From the NCBI GenBank assembly GCA_016938065.1, contig JAFGVI010000124.1:1-64000 (forward strand): DNA of 64,000 bases, read 5' to 3'. Shown piece after piece: positions 28,645 through 37,488 of the stretch (position 1 is the stretch's first letter; each line of letters begins with the position of its first letter). A program made the translations under genes and the position numbers. The DNA is from Deltaproteobacteria bacterium (lineage in GTDB: Bacteria > Desulfobacterota > Anaeroferrophillalia > Anaeroferrophillales > Tharpellaceae). The notes beneath the pieces are model-generated. The model saw nothing but the letters and a program-made list of their open reading frames with translations, did no database searches and was not told the origin of the DNA.

Positions 28645-29501
28645 CGCGACACCCGAAAAACGATGCTGACCGTCCCCCACTGTTCCGTCTGCGGCAAAGC
28701 CGCCGGCAGAATCGAAAAACGCCACTGCTGCAGAAATCTCTCCGCCACATTGACCAGCTCCAGATCGCCGATTCTGGTGGTCTCGACCCGGCTGACAGTA
28801 CCATCCGGCCGCACCCAGAAACGTAAAGCCACCGTAACATCCCGGGTCAGAGAGATTTTCGGCAGAGCCGGGCGAAAGAGCACCTGCCGACTCCGGGCCA
28901 CGGGCCCACTCAAGCCGAAATCGTGGTCGGCGGGATCTTTTTGTGGGGGTTCAAGATCGAGAAGTTTTTTTCGGGCCGCCGCACTCAGCAGTTTATCGAC
29001 CGGAAGAGCCGGGCTCGCCGGCGGCGTTTCCAGGCTGCCGCCAAGACGACGACCGCTCAGTTGGCCGGCCGGTTTTCTTCCCAGGCGACCCAGAAGTTCC
29101 TGCGGCCGGACCCCGGAAATCGGCTCGGACAGAGGCAGAAGCGCGAGAGTCGCGGCATCAGGCGAAGCCGGCGGTTCCGGCAGTTCAATCGGGGCCGGCG
29201 GCATCTGCAGAGCCTCGCCCAGGGCGGGAAGCTCCTTGAACCGCTGATCGATCAGAGCGACAATCCGGCCTTCCGCCGGCAGGAACGGGGTTTTTTCCTC
29301 CACCGGCGGTTGAGGAGTAACTTCCGGTTCCACCAGCGTAACCTCAATCTCCGTTCTGCCCAGCAGCGCCAGACGGTTGATATGAATATTAAAGAGCCGG
29401 GTCAGATCAGGAAGAAGCAGAAGCAAGGCCGCATGCAGAAGCATGGAAAGAAGTAGAAAAGGAATCAGGCGAAGTGTTCCATAGCGTGATGTAAAGAGCA
29501 A
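28641..29501 (-). CDS. TonB-family energy transducer
   Basis: 286 residues, probably from a TTG start with AGGTGA upstream. One N-terminal membrane helix (about 10-30, RLIPFLLLSMLLHAALLLLL) is followed by a Pro-rich periplasmic linker and a C-terminal TonB-like domain (about 205-286, VALRFWVRPDGTVSRVETTR then FLQQWRFSIL). With the ExbD and ExbB proteins encoded just upstream it should form a proton-motive-force-driven transducer. Whether it serves outer-membrane receptors or an envelope/Tol-like function is not shown; no receptor gene is in the window. Confidence 0.88.
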   Translation of the reverse strand: MLFTSRYGTLRLIPFLLLSMLLHAALLLLLPDLTRLFNIHINRLALLGRTEIEVTLVEPEVTPQPPVEEKTPFLPAEGRIVALIDQRFKELPALGEALQMPPAPIELPEPPASPDAATLALLPLSEPISGVRPQELLGRLGRKPAGQLSGRRLGGSLETPPASPALPVDKLLSAAARKKLLDLEPPQKDPADHDFGLSGPVARSRQVLFRPALPKISLTRDVTVALRFWVRPDGTVSRVETTRIGDLELVNVAERFLQQWRFSILPAALPQTEQWGTVSIVFRVSR

Positions 29502-29528
29502 CGATCACCTCTTTTCCGAATAGGCTAA

Positions 29529-29945
29529 CTACTCGCTGACATCATTAGGTTGCGTCGCGATCGCCAGTTTATTCAGGCCCGAACTTTTCGCAGCATCCAT
29601 AACCTTGACCACGAGCCCGTGATAAACTTTCTTATCGGCTTCAATCACTACCAGGGCCTCATCGCCCTGAGCTTTGCCCACGACCTGGAATTTCTCGTAC
29701 AACTGATTAAAAGTCAGTTTCTTCCCCTCAAGATAGATACTGCCGCCGGCTTCAATCGCCACCCGCAAGGTGGTTTTCTTCTTGGTTACCTGCTCGGCCG
29801 AAGATTTCGGCAGATCAATTTTGATCCCGGGATTAACCGAAAGACTGGTGGAGAGCATGAAAAAAATCAGCAGCAGAAAAACGACGTCAACCAGCGGCGT
29901 CATATCGAGCTGCACATCTTCCCGGTTGCGAGTCTGGAAACGCAT
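29529..29945 (-). CDS. ExbD/TolR biopolymer transport protein
   Basis: 138 residues. The N-terminus (VQLDMTPLVDVVFLLLIFFMLS) holds the single membrane helix with the conserved aspartate that carries protons through the ExbB-ExbD motor. The periplasmic C-terminal domain ends with MDAAKSSGLNKLAIATQ. It lies 5 bp after exbB and 27 bp before tonB, in one operon. Confidence 0.95.
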   Translation of the reverse strand: MRFQTRNREDVQLDMTPLVDVVFLLLIFFMLSTSLSVNPGIKIDLPKSSAEQVTKKKTTLRVAIEAGGSIYLEGKKLTFNQLYEKFQVVGKAQGDEALVVIEADKKVYHGLVVKVMDAAKSSGLNKLAIATQPNDVSE

Positions 29946-29950
29946 AAATA

Positions 29951-30565
29951 TTATCCTCGCCCCCCGTCCTGATCAAGCAGATCAAGAACCTCCATCGAAA
30001 CCCGCTCCATCCGCAGAACCCGTTTATCAACCCGATAACGCAGCAGTTTATAGAAAACAAACGCCGGGATTGCCACCGTCAAACCCGCTGCCGTTGTAAT
30101 CAGGGCCTCGGAGATACCGCCGGCCAGCATCTGGGGGTTGCCGATTCCGGCCTGTGAAATAACATTGAAAGCCTTGATCATTCCGGTTACCGTACCGAGA
30201 AGGCCCAGCAGCGGCGCAATCCCGGCAATGGTTCCCAGCACCGCAAGAAAGCGTTCCAGGGTCGCCGCTTCAAGACGACCGACATCTTCAATGGCCTCCT
30301 TGACCTGAGCCCGCGATTTATCGTGACGCGAAATCCCGGCCATCAGCACCCGGGCAATCGAGGAGTCATTCATGCGACATTTGGTCATGGCATCCTCCAT
30401 GCGCTGCTGGCGCACCAGATCACTGACCTCGATAATGAACTTCTCCGGAATAATCCGACTCCGGCGCAGAGCAAAAAGCCGCTCAAACAAGATGGCCAGG
30501 GTCAAAACCGAACAGAACATGATCGGATACATCAGATACCCGCCCTTCATAACAAACTGATACAT
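29951..30565 (-). CDS. MotA/TolQ/ExbB proton channel protein
   Basis: 204 residues from the ATG at 30565, which has GGAGG seven bases upstream. Three membrane helices: near the start (LMYPIMFCSVLTLAILFERL), around 105-130 and around 150-175 (ALITTAAGLTVAIPAFVFYK). The family signature GTVTGMIKAFNVISQAG is present. It forms the stator ring of a proton-driven complex with ExbD and TonB. It is preceded, after about 110 bp, by a large TPR gene on the same strand. Confidence 0.95.
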   Translation of the reverse strand: MYQFVMKGGYLMYPIMFCSVLTLAILFERLFALRRSRIIPEKFIIEVSDLVRQQRMEDAMTKCRMNDSSIARVLMAGISRHDKSRAQVKEAIEDVGRLEAATLERFLAVLGTIAGIAPLLGLLGTVTGMIKAFNVISQAGIGNPQMLAGGISEALITTAAGLTVAIPAFVFYKLLRYRVDKRVLRMERVSMEVLDLLDQDGGRG

Positions 30566-30609
30566 CAACAAACCTCCAGGCTAAACTTTATCATAAACTG
30601 CAATGCTAA

Positions 30610-30650
30610 TGCGGGGGCTCGCCCCGCAACCCAAGGGGCCTTTACGGCCC
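30610..30650. other. Two GC-rich hairpins between the TPR gene and exbB
   Basis: TGCGGGG/CCCCGCA (30610-30616 with 30622-30628, 5-base loop) and GGGCC/GGCCC (30636-30640 with 30646-30650, loop TTTAC) stand side by side. No T run follows, so this is not a clear terminator; it may be an intercistronic repeat or mRNA-processing element. Confidence 0.45.
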
Positions 30651-30674
30651 GCAAACAAGTGCTCTTATCCCCGG

Positions 30675-33600
30675 TTAATCAACGAGTTTTTTAAACTCTT
30701 TCTCCTGCGCTCCGCTGAGCTTCATCGTCTTTAGCTTTTCAGTGATTTTTTTAACGGTCGCTCCATCCTTCTCGTTACGGGCCAGCCGCACAGCGGCGAG
30801 CAACGCCTCGACCACCGGTTCTTCCTGCCCGGGGAAGAGGTAACTCAAACGCAGGTAAGCCTGCAGGGCCTCACGCCGCCGCCCCGCCCTTTCCAGAACG
30901 CCAGCCCGCTGCAGGGAGGCGGCTGCCGCCTCGGCGGGCCGCGGATCAGCGACTGCCTTGTCATAGAAAAAGAGCGCTTCGTCGAATTCCCGGCGCTGGG
31001 CGAGAAGAGCCCCGAGCCCTGAACAGGCCGCAAAGTCCGAGTTGTCGCGGCGCTGTTCCTCAATAACCGCCAGAAAGTAACTCCGCGCCTTGCCCGAATC
31101 GCCCAGCTGCTGACAAATCTGCGCCTTCAGCAGGGTCACCTCTCTTCTCAGATCGGGGTCGGGACAGGCCTCGGGCATTCCCGCCAGAGCCGTTTCCGCC
31201 GCACTGAAATCTTTCCCGGCGAAAGCGTAACGGGCCAGAAACAAACGACAGTCGCACTCATACTTGCTCGCGGGAAAACGCTGCAGCAAAGCCAGACAAT
31301 CATCCCGGGCCATCTGCTGCCGACCGCCATCAAGATCGAGTTTAAAGTGTCGATAGTAAGCCTCAAGCTGAAGGTCACCGGCATAGTCGCCCTCCTCCAG
31401 CTGCCGGAAAAGACTCAATAAATCGGCCTGCCGTCCCTGCCGCTGGTAGAGATCGGCAAGCAGCAGTAACAGTGGCACCGTATACGAGGATTCAGGGAAA
31501 CGGGCGATAAAATTTTTCACCTCAATCTCAAGATAGGCAAACTTGTCCTGATTGTAGGCCAGCAGCAGCATACCGTAACTCGCTTTTTCATCAATTGAAC
31601 CGCCGGGGAAAGCCTGTTTGGCCTGCAGATAGACAAGCTGAGCTTTCAGGTAGTCACCCTGATTGAAATAGCTCTCCCCGACCCGGATCAGGGCCCGGCC
31701 ACTGATCTCGGCCCCGGGATATTGAGCGGTCAGCTGCTGATAGGTCTTGATCGCTTGCGCATAGTTTCCCAGGCTGAAATAGCTCTCCCCGAGGTTAAAA
31801 AGAATCTCGGCGACAAGGGCCGGGTCAGTGCCGGCGGCAGCCGGCAGAAGATGGGCGAGAATGGTTGCGGCCTTTTCGAACTCACCCTGGCGCAACGCCA
31901 GCAGCCCTCTGTAATTCTGGGCCCGGGCGAGAAAAGGGCTCTGCGGATAACGCTCAACAAACTGCCTGAGCGCCTCGGCCGCTTCCTGGTCCAGATGCTG
32001 GTTGAAAAGGGCCTCGGCCCGATTGATTGCCGCATTCTGAATCATGAGCAGGGGCTTGCCGCTCTTCCCGGCAATTTCGAGATAGGCGGAAAAATCGGCG
32101 GCGGCTCCTGCGTAAGCACTGTTTTTTAAAGCCGCCCAACCTCTTTCGTAAAGCAGATCGGCCCGCTCCGCCGGAGCGCAATCATCCGGCCCGGCAGCCA
32201 GAACCGCTAAAGTTTGCGCAAACTTCCCCTGACGGTTCAGAGAGCGGGCCAGGAGAAGATAGAGCTGCGTGCGGTCGGCCGCCTCCTTGAATTTATCTTT
32301 TTCAGCGAACAGCCCCTGCAGCAGATCGGCCGCCGCCTTCGCCTCACCGGCAGAGAGCAGAATCCGGGCCCGTTCAAGCTGCAAAAGCGGCGCACCGCTG
32401 ACACCCGCTGCCCCTTCGATACCCTGAGCCAGCGTAGCCAGAGCTTTATCATTCTGCTCAAGCTTAACCTGAAGCCGGGCCAGACGCCGATAATCATCGA
32501 CCTCGACCAGCGCCGCCGGAAAGGAGCTGAGCAGCAGTTGCCCGCAACGGACCGCCGCAGTATAATCCCCAGCCTCGGTATAAGCGGCGGCCAACTCCCG
32601 CAGGGCCGCGGCAGCAACTGCGGCCCGGCTCAGCTCAGAGCGCCGGCCGGCAAAAAGATCCTCGGCTGCAGTGATTTTCTGCTGTTTGAGCAGCGAGAGG
32701 ATTTCACCCAGAAACGCCAGAGGGATGACATCATCAAAACCGGCGGATTCCTGCTGCAAAGTCGAAAAAAGTGCCTCGGCCTCACTCGAAGCCCGCAGAA
32801 AATAGAGACACCAGCCCCGGGCCAGATCAGCCTGGCGCTGCAGCATATCACCCTCGCCCGCCCCGGCAGCCGCGGCGGGCAGGGCGGCAAGATAGTTGAA
32901 AGCCGTCTGATAATCCCGTTCATTAAAAGAGATTGTCGCCAGACGATAGAGGGCCGCACGATACTCCGCCGCCGCCGGATAGGCGACCGTCAGACGCAGC
33001 AGGACCAAACGGCCGGCATCAAGCTGACCCGCATCAAGCAAAGCCTCACCCTGCCAGAAGAGAGCCGCGGCCGCCAGCCGGCGATCCGGGCTCAGGGACG
33101 CAACCGCAAACCATTTCACCGCCGCGGGATAGGCTTTATCCCGATAATCGAGCCAGGCCAGAGAGTAACAGGCGTAATGGTAAAAAAGATTGGTTTCAGC
33201 CCCGGCCACCACCGCAAAATGATTCCGGGCAACCTGATAGTTCTCCTGCCGGAAAGCTATCTCGGCCAGCCAGTAGTGGAAATCGGGAACCAGTTCAGAA
33301 TCCTTGAATTTTTCCAGCCCGGCCGTAAAATAGGCCTCAGCCTCACCCAGCAGGCCCTCGATATATTTCTGGCGGCCACTGCGATAATAACCTTCTGCCC
33401 CGTTAAAACCACGGGCCAGAGAAGCCGTCAGCGGATTACGGTAAGCACAGCCGGGCGCCTGCGCGGCCGCCGTCTCCCATTCAGGACCCGACTGCCCCGT
33501 TCTCGCATCAAGGGTCAGATTGTCGGCCACCGGCTCAAGCTTGATCCCCGGAGCCAGGGCCGGCAAAAGCCCAAAGTCGCGAAAGCCCTCAAGCCGGGCC

Positions 33601-33731
33601 CGATCCTCACCAAGCACCACCACCTCGGGCAGCTGCAGCCCTTCTCCCGACTGATTCGAAAAAAGAGGCTGCCAGGAGCAGAGAAACGTGGCCAGCAGGA
33701 GCCAGGCTATAATATTTTTAAGACGCAGCAT
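30675..33731 (-). CDS. Large exported TPR protein of the Exb/Tol cluster
   Basis: 1018 residues from the ATG at 33731. This start opens a signal peptide (RLKNIIAWLLLATFLCSW); the frame is open to 33809 but that part overlaps the previous gene, and the ribosome site of either start is weak. After about 150 residues the chain is almost entirely tetratricopeptide repeats, with clear copies such as LFNLGESYFSLGNYAQAIKT and LIRVGESYFNQGDYLKAQLV. It should be a periplasmic helical scaffold. Large TPR proteins next to tolQ/tolR/tonB-like genes occur in delta-type bacteria, including motility and envelope systems of Myxococcus; function here is unknown. Confidence 0.85.
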   Translation of the reverse strand: MLRLKNIIAWLLLATFLCSWQPLFSNQSGEGLQLPEVVVLGEDRARLEGFRDFGLLPALAPGIKLEPVADNLTLDARTGQSGPEWETAAAQAPGCAYRNPLTASLARGFNGAEGYYRSGRQKYIEGLLGEAEAYFTAGLEKFKDSELVPDFHYWLAEIAFRQENYQVARNHFAVVAGAETNLFYHYACYSLAWLDYRDKAYPAAVKWFAVASLSPDRRLAAAALFWQGEALLDAGQLDAGRLVLLRLTVAYPAAAEYRAALYRLATISFNERDYQTAFNYLAALPAAAAGAGEGDMLQRQADLARGWCLYFLRASSEAEALFSTLQQESAGFDDVIPLAFLGEILSLLKQQKITAAEDLFAGRRSELSRAAVAAAALRELAAAYTEAGDYTAAVRCGQLLLSSFPAALVEVDDYRRLARLQVKLEQNDKALATLAQGIEGAAGVSGAPLLQLERARILLSAGEAKAAADLLQGLFAEKDKFKEAADRTQLYLLLARSLNRQGKFAQTLAVLAAGPDDCAPAERADLLYERGWAALKNSAYAGAAADFSAYLEIAGKSGKPLLMIQNAAINRAEALFNQHLDQEAAEALRQFVERYPQSPFLARAQNYRGLLALRQGEFEKAATILAHLLPAAAGTDPALVAEILFNLGESYFSLGNYAQAIKTYQQLTAQYPGAEISGRALIRVGESYFNQGDYLKAQLVYLQAKQAFPGGSIDEKASYGMLLLAYNQDKFAYLEIEVKNFIARFPESSYTVPLLLLLADLYQRQGRQADLLSLFRQLEEGDYAGDLQLEAYYRHFKLDLDGGRQQMARDDCLALLQRFPASKYECDCRLFLARYAFAGKDFSAAETALAGMPEACPDPDLRREVTLLKAQICQQLGDSGKARSYFLAVIEEQRRDNSDFAACSGLGALLAQRREFDEALFFYDKAVADPRPAEAAAASLQRAGVLERAGRRREALQAYLRLSYLFPGQEEPVVEALLAAVRLARNEKDGATVKKITEKLKTMKLSGAQEKEFKKLVD

Positions 33732-33756
33732 ATAAAAAGCAAAACCAAAACATGAT

Positions 33757-34944
33757 TTATTCCCCGGCATCCGCCAGCTCATGTCCGGGAAAGAGCATCT
33801 GGGCCTCACCTAAGGTGAAGCGGCCGGAAACAATCCACTCTTTAAGCGTTTCGGCAATTTCCAGGGCCCGGCTGTAACTGGAGAGCGGGGTGGCCGGGGT
33901 TTTTTTACCATTGACCTCGATCATCCCGCTTTTGAGATCGGCATAGCTGACCTCGCCGTAGCTGCGCGAGACCGCCATCGGATAGTCATAACCATAATCG
34001 ATAACTTGAGCGTAGAGATCGGCATCACGCACTGCCGTAAACTGAGCCATCCGCTCATTAATAATCGGAATCGGAATCCCGACCCCGACCGCGAGGCTGC
34101 AGCCGTAGCCGAGCATGCTGACCCCGACGAGCCAGCGCGGCGACATCTCCTTGAGATTGCCGGTCAGCATCAAGGTGCCGGCCCCCTCTTTGACCACGCC
34201 ATTTTCGCCGCGGGCAACATAGGGATTGTGCTGAGTCCCGCTCCAGGTGACAAAACCGACCCCGCCGCCCAGGAAAATTTTGGTGCCCAGACCCGTCGTC
34301 AGATAGTAGGGATCATTGAAAAGCGGACTGAGCTGGCCGGCACTGCAGTAGGTTGCATTACCGCCTTTCGGCCGTAAGACCCCCATGTAGGTGTAGATGG
34401 TTTTTTCGGCCAGATTGACGGCGCAGTTGTAGTTCTGATAGGCATTGCGGGGATTGCAGAGAATGGCATTGGGCATCGCGGCAAGGTCAATATCCTTTTC
34501 CACAACCTTGCTCGGATAGCAATCAGTGCCGTAGCCCTCCATATAGAGATGCACCTTCTTGCCATAAACCAGATCCTGAATGACATGGCCCCCACCATAA
34601 CGAAACTGACCCGGATGCACTTTATTCAGGGGATCGTCATCACTGGGCTCGGTCGCGCCGAGAAAAAAATCGACCGCGGCGATCCCGCCATAAGCCGGAA
34701 CATTATTGATCCAGGCCCGACTCGCTTTAATCTTGGGCGAGGTATGACCGACGTTGAGAAAAACCCCGGAAGAGCACATCGGAGCAAAGGTGCCGGTGGT
34801 CACCACATCAACCTTGCGGGCGGCTTCCACCGGCCCCAGCTTCTCGACCACCCCGATCATCTCTTCGGCATTGACAACCACTACTTTGCCGCTTTTAATG
34901 CGCGCATTAATTTCCTGAATCGATTTCTGTACTTTATAAGCCAT
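33757..34944 (-). CDS. Homocysteine biosynthesis protein (DUF39/HcyBio)
   Basis: 395 residues. The whole chain matches the DUF39 family by its characteristic stretches TTGTFAPMCSSGVFLNVGHT, GYGTDCYPSKVVEKDI and YCSAGQLSPLFNDP. In Methanosarcina and in sulfate reducers DUF39 proteins make homocysteine from aspartate semialdehyde and sulfide, together with a small ferredoxin. Conserved cysteines (for example in PMCSSG and GTDCYPS) are in place. No CBS tail and no adjacent NIL/ferredoxin gene is seen in this window. The family strongly suggests an anaerobic, sulfide-rich lifestyle. Confidence 0.9.
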   Translation of the reverse strand: MAYKVQKSIQEINARIKSGKVVVVNAEEMIGVVEKLGPVEAARKVDVVTTGTFAPMCSSGVFLNVGHTSPKIKASRAWINNVPAYGGIAAVDFFLGATEPSDDDPLNKVHPGQFRYGGGHVIQDLVYGKKVHLYMEGYGTDCYPSKVVEKDIDLAAMPNAILCNPRNAYQNYNCAVNLAEKTIYTYMGVLRPKGGNATYCSAGQLSPLFNDPYYLTTGLGTKIFLGGGVGFVTWSGTQHNPYVARGENGVVKEGAGTLMLTGNLKEMSPRWLVGVSMLGYGCSLAVGVGIPIPIINERMAQFTAVRDADLYAQVIDYGYDYPMAVSRSYGEVSYADLKSGMIEVNGKKTPATPLSSYSRALEIAETLKEWIVSGRFTLGEAQMLFPGHELADAGE

Positions 34945-34962
34945 TATCTGATCAATCTCCTG

Positions 34963-35403
34963 CTATAAAAGTCCAGGCGCAACGGATAGCGCCAACTCGA
35001 AAAGTTCATCCTGACGTTGCTCCATGGCGGCGGCCTCCGCGGCCGCCACCCCGACATGCTCAAAGCCGAGAAGATGCAGGATCCCATGAATCAGGTAGTA
35101 GACAATCCCCTCGGCAATATTATAGCCGAGCGGCGCCGTCTCGCGCCCGGCGGTCTCGACCGAGACCACAATATCGCCCAGATGCCCGGCCTCTTTTTCC
35201 TGAGGAAAAGATATCACATTGGTCGGCCAGGGACGACTAAAAAATTTTTCATTAAGTTCGGCAATCTGCCGGTCATCAAGCAGTTCAATCTCAAGATCAA
35301 GATCGACCACGTCAAGAGCGTCGAGAACCGGCGCCAATAACCGGTGCAGGGTTTTGAGTTCGACCTTCGCACGCGTCTGGCGATCGGTTATATAAAGTGC
35401 CAT
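34963..35403 (-). CDS. ybeY: Endoribonuclease YbeY
   Basis: 146 residues. The zinc site HGILHLLGFEH (H-x3-H-x5-H) is intact, preceded by NVISFPQEKE and GDIVVSVET. YbeY matures the 16S rRNA 3' end and takes part in ribosome quality control. It follows phoH after 3 bp, the standard phoH-ybeY pair. Confidence 0.96.
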   Translation of the reverse strand: MALYITDRQTRAKVELKTLHRLLAPVLDALDVVDLDLEIELLDDRQIAELNEKFFSRPWPTNVISFPQEKEAGHLGDIVVSVETAGRETAPLGYNIAEGIVYYLIHGILHLLGFEHVGVAAAEAAAMEQRQDELFELALSVAPGLL

Positions 35404-35406
35404 GAC

Positions 35407-36366
35407 TTACACCCTAACCTCATATTTTTCATAAGCCGTGATTATTTTCTGGACCAGGGGATGACGCACCACGTCAACTGAAGTCAAATGACTGAAATCG
35501 ATGCCTTTGACCCCTTTAAGAATTTTCTGTACGGTAACGAGACCGGATTCGCGTTCCCCCGGAAGATCGGTCTGGGTCACATCGCCGGTAATCACCGCCT
35601 TGGAGCCGAAACCGAGGCGGGTCAGAAACATCTTCATTTGCTCGTTGGTCGTGTTCTGGGCCTCGTCAAGAATCACAAAGGCATCATTTAAGGTCCGGCC
35701 GCGCATGAATGCCAGCGGCGCCACCTCAATGATCCCTTTATCCAACATTTCCCGGGTCTTGTCAAACGAGATAATGTCATGCAGGGCATCGTAGAGAGGG
35801 CGCAGGTAGGGATCGACCTTCTCCTGCAGATCACCGGGAAGAAAACCCAAACGCTCCCCCGCTTCCACCGCCGGCCGGGTCAGCACAATGCGCTCGACCT
35901 TGTGTTCATGCAGGGCGGCAACCGCCATGGCCATCGCCAGATAGGTTTTGCCGGTACCGGCCGGGCCGATGGCAAAGACTATATCATGGCGCCGGATGGC
36001 ATCGATATAGAACTTCTGCCCCCGGCTCTTGGGAGAGATATAGCGCCGGGCCCCGCCTTTCCCGCGAATATAGACCTTATCGAGAAAAATCTCTTTCAGA
36101 TCAGCCCCGGCATCGGCCGATTTAATGCGCCAGGCATAGGCGATATCGGCGGCGTAGAGAGGATAACCGGCCACCACGAGATCGTAGAGCCCCTGCAGCA
36201 CCGCCAGAGCAAGCTCGGCTTTCAAGGGATCGCCTTCGACCATTACCGTGGTGCCTCTGGTATTGATCGTTACCCCGGCACTCTCGCTGAGCTGCTGCAG
36301 ATGCTCCCCGCCCTCACCGAACAGCACCTGCAGCACCGCGGCGTCGGCAAAATTAAGTTTATACAT
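35407..36366 (-). CDS. phoH: PhoH-family ATPase
   Basis: 319 residues. An N-terminal KH-like segment (about 1-90) is followed by the P-loop ATPase core: Walker A GPAGTGKTYLAMAMA, VERIVLTRPAVEAGERLGFLPGD, and Walker B AFVILDEAQNTT. It is a cytoplasmic ATPase thought to work with YbeY in RNA metabolism. The start shares one base with the stop of the aminotransferase gene (TGATG). Confidence 0.96.
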   Translation of the reverse strand: MYKLNFADAAVLQVLFGEGGEHLQQLSESAGVTINTRGTTVMVEGDPLKAELALAVLQGLYDLVVAGYPLYAADIAYAWRIKSADAGADLKEIFLDKVYIRGKGGARRYISPKSRGQKFYIDAIRRHDIVFAIGPAGTGKTYLAMAMAVAALHEHKVERIVLTRPAVEAGERLGFLPGDLQEKVDPYLRPLYDALHDIISFDKTREMLDKGIIEVAPLAFMRGRTLNDAFVILDEAQNTTNEQMKMFLTRLGFGSKAVITGDVTQTDLPGERESGLVTVQKILKGVKGIDFSHLTSVDVVRHPLVQKIITAYEKYEVRV

Positions 36367-37454
36367 CAGAGAGCCTTGAGCAGGACGGCAATGATCCGAT
36401 CCTGCTCCGCAACCGTCAGAAAAGGGTGCATCGGCAGCGAAAAAATCTCGGTCGCAATCTTTTCGGCTACGGGAAAGTCACCGGCACGATAGCCGAGATC
36501 AGCAAACGCCGGCTGCAGATGTAAAGGGATGGGATAGTGCACAGCCGACGGAATTCCGGCCGCCGCCAGCGCGGCCACAACCTCATCGCGCCGGGCTGAG
36601 CGCAACGAATATTGAGCAAAAACCGAGACACAGCCGTCTGCCACCGTCGGCGTGATGAAATGCTCCGACAAAGCCTGACTGTAGCGGGAAGCGATATTTA
36701 TACGTCGACTGATCTCTTCCGGGAAATAGGGCAATTTCGCCAGCAGAATGGCCGCCTGCAAGGTGTCGAGACGACTGTTGCAGCCGATCATCTCATGATA
36801 GTAGCGCTGCTTCTGACCGTGGTTGCGCAAAGAGCGCAGCTTTTCGGCAAACTCCGCCTCAGCCGTAAAAAGCATGCCGCCGTCACCGTAACAGCCCAGC
36901 GGTTTGGAAGGGAAAAACGAGGTTGCGGCCAGATCGCCGAAACTGCCGCAGTTGCGCCCCAGACGCGCCCCGCCTAAAGCTTGGGCCGCATCTTCAATCA
37001 GTTTCAAGCCATGCCGGGCGGCCACTTTTTCGATCTCGGGATAAGCCGCCGGATGACCATAGAGATCAACCGCGATAATGGCTCTGGTCGCCGGGCTGAC
37101 AGCCGCTTCCAGAGCGGCGGGATCAAGATTGTAAGTCTGCTCCTCGATATCGACAAAGACCGGCCGCGCCCCGGTCAGGACAATCGTTTCCGCGGTCGCA
37201 ATAAAGGTAAAAGGGGTGGTGATCACCTCATCACCGGGACCGATCCCCAACACCATCAGAGCCATCTGCAGAGCATCAGTGCCTGAGGCGCAGGCCACTG
37301 CATGTTTGACCCCAACAAAATCAGCCAGGCCCTCTTCCAGAGCCTCGACCTGAGGACCATTGATAAACTGGGTTGAGTTGAGCACCGCCTTGACCGCGAC
37401 ATCAATCTCCGCCTGATAGGCCAGATACTGCGCCTTGAGATCTACAAACTGCAT
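36366..37454 (-). CDS. DegT/DnrJ/EryC1/StrS-family aminotransferase
   Basis: 362 residues. A PLP-dependent sugar aminotransferase fold: FVGVKHAVACASGTDALQMA near residue 48, VDLYGHPAAYPEIEKVA, LIEDAAQALG and the PLP lysine in FFPSKPLGCYGDGG. Such enzymes aminate nucleotide-linked keto sugars for O-antigen, capsule or glycoprotein sugars. No other sugar-nucleotide gene is next to it, so the substrate is open. It is coupled to phoH by a one-base overlap. Confidence 0.93.
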   Translation of the reverse strand: MQFVDLKAQYLAYQAEIDVAVKAVLNSTQFINGPQVEALEEGLADFVGVKHAVACASGTDALQMALMVLGIGPGDEVITTPFTFIATAETIVLTGARPVFVDIEEQTYNLDPAALEAAVSPATRAIIAVDLYGHPAAYPEIEKVAARHGLKLIEDAAQALGGARLGRNCGSFGDLAATSFFPSKPLGCYGDGGMLFTAEAEFAEKLRSLRNHGQKQRYYHEMIGCNSRLDTLQAAILLAKLPYFPEEISRRINIASRYSQALSEHFITPTVADGCVSVFAQYSLRSARRDEVVAALAAAGIPSAVHYPIPLHLQPAFADLGYRAGDFPVAEKIATEIFSLPMHPFLTVAEQDRIIAVLLKAL

Positions 37455-37488
37455 TAATTTTATCCTTATTATTGAAAATTTTCAGCAA

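Noticed and set aside
32214-33755. Open + strand frame of 513 codons opposite the TPR gene
   Set aside because: Shadow frame; low-complexity Arg/Gln/Pro composition and no initiation context. The TPR frame has a signal peptide and regular repeats.
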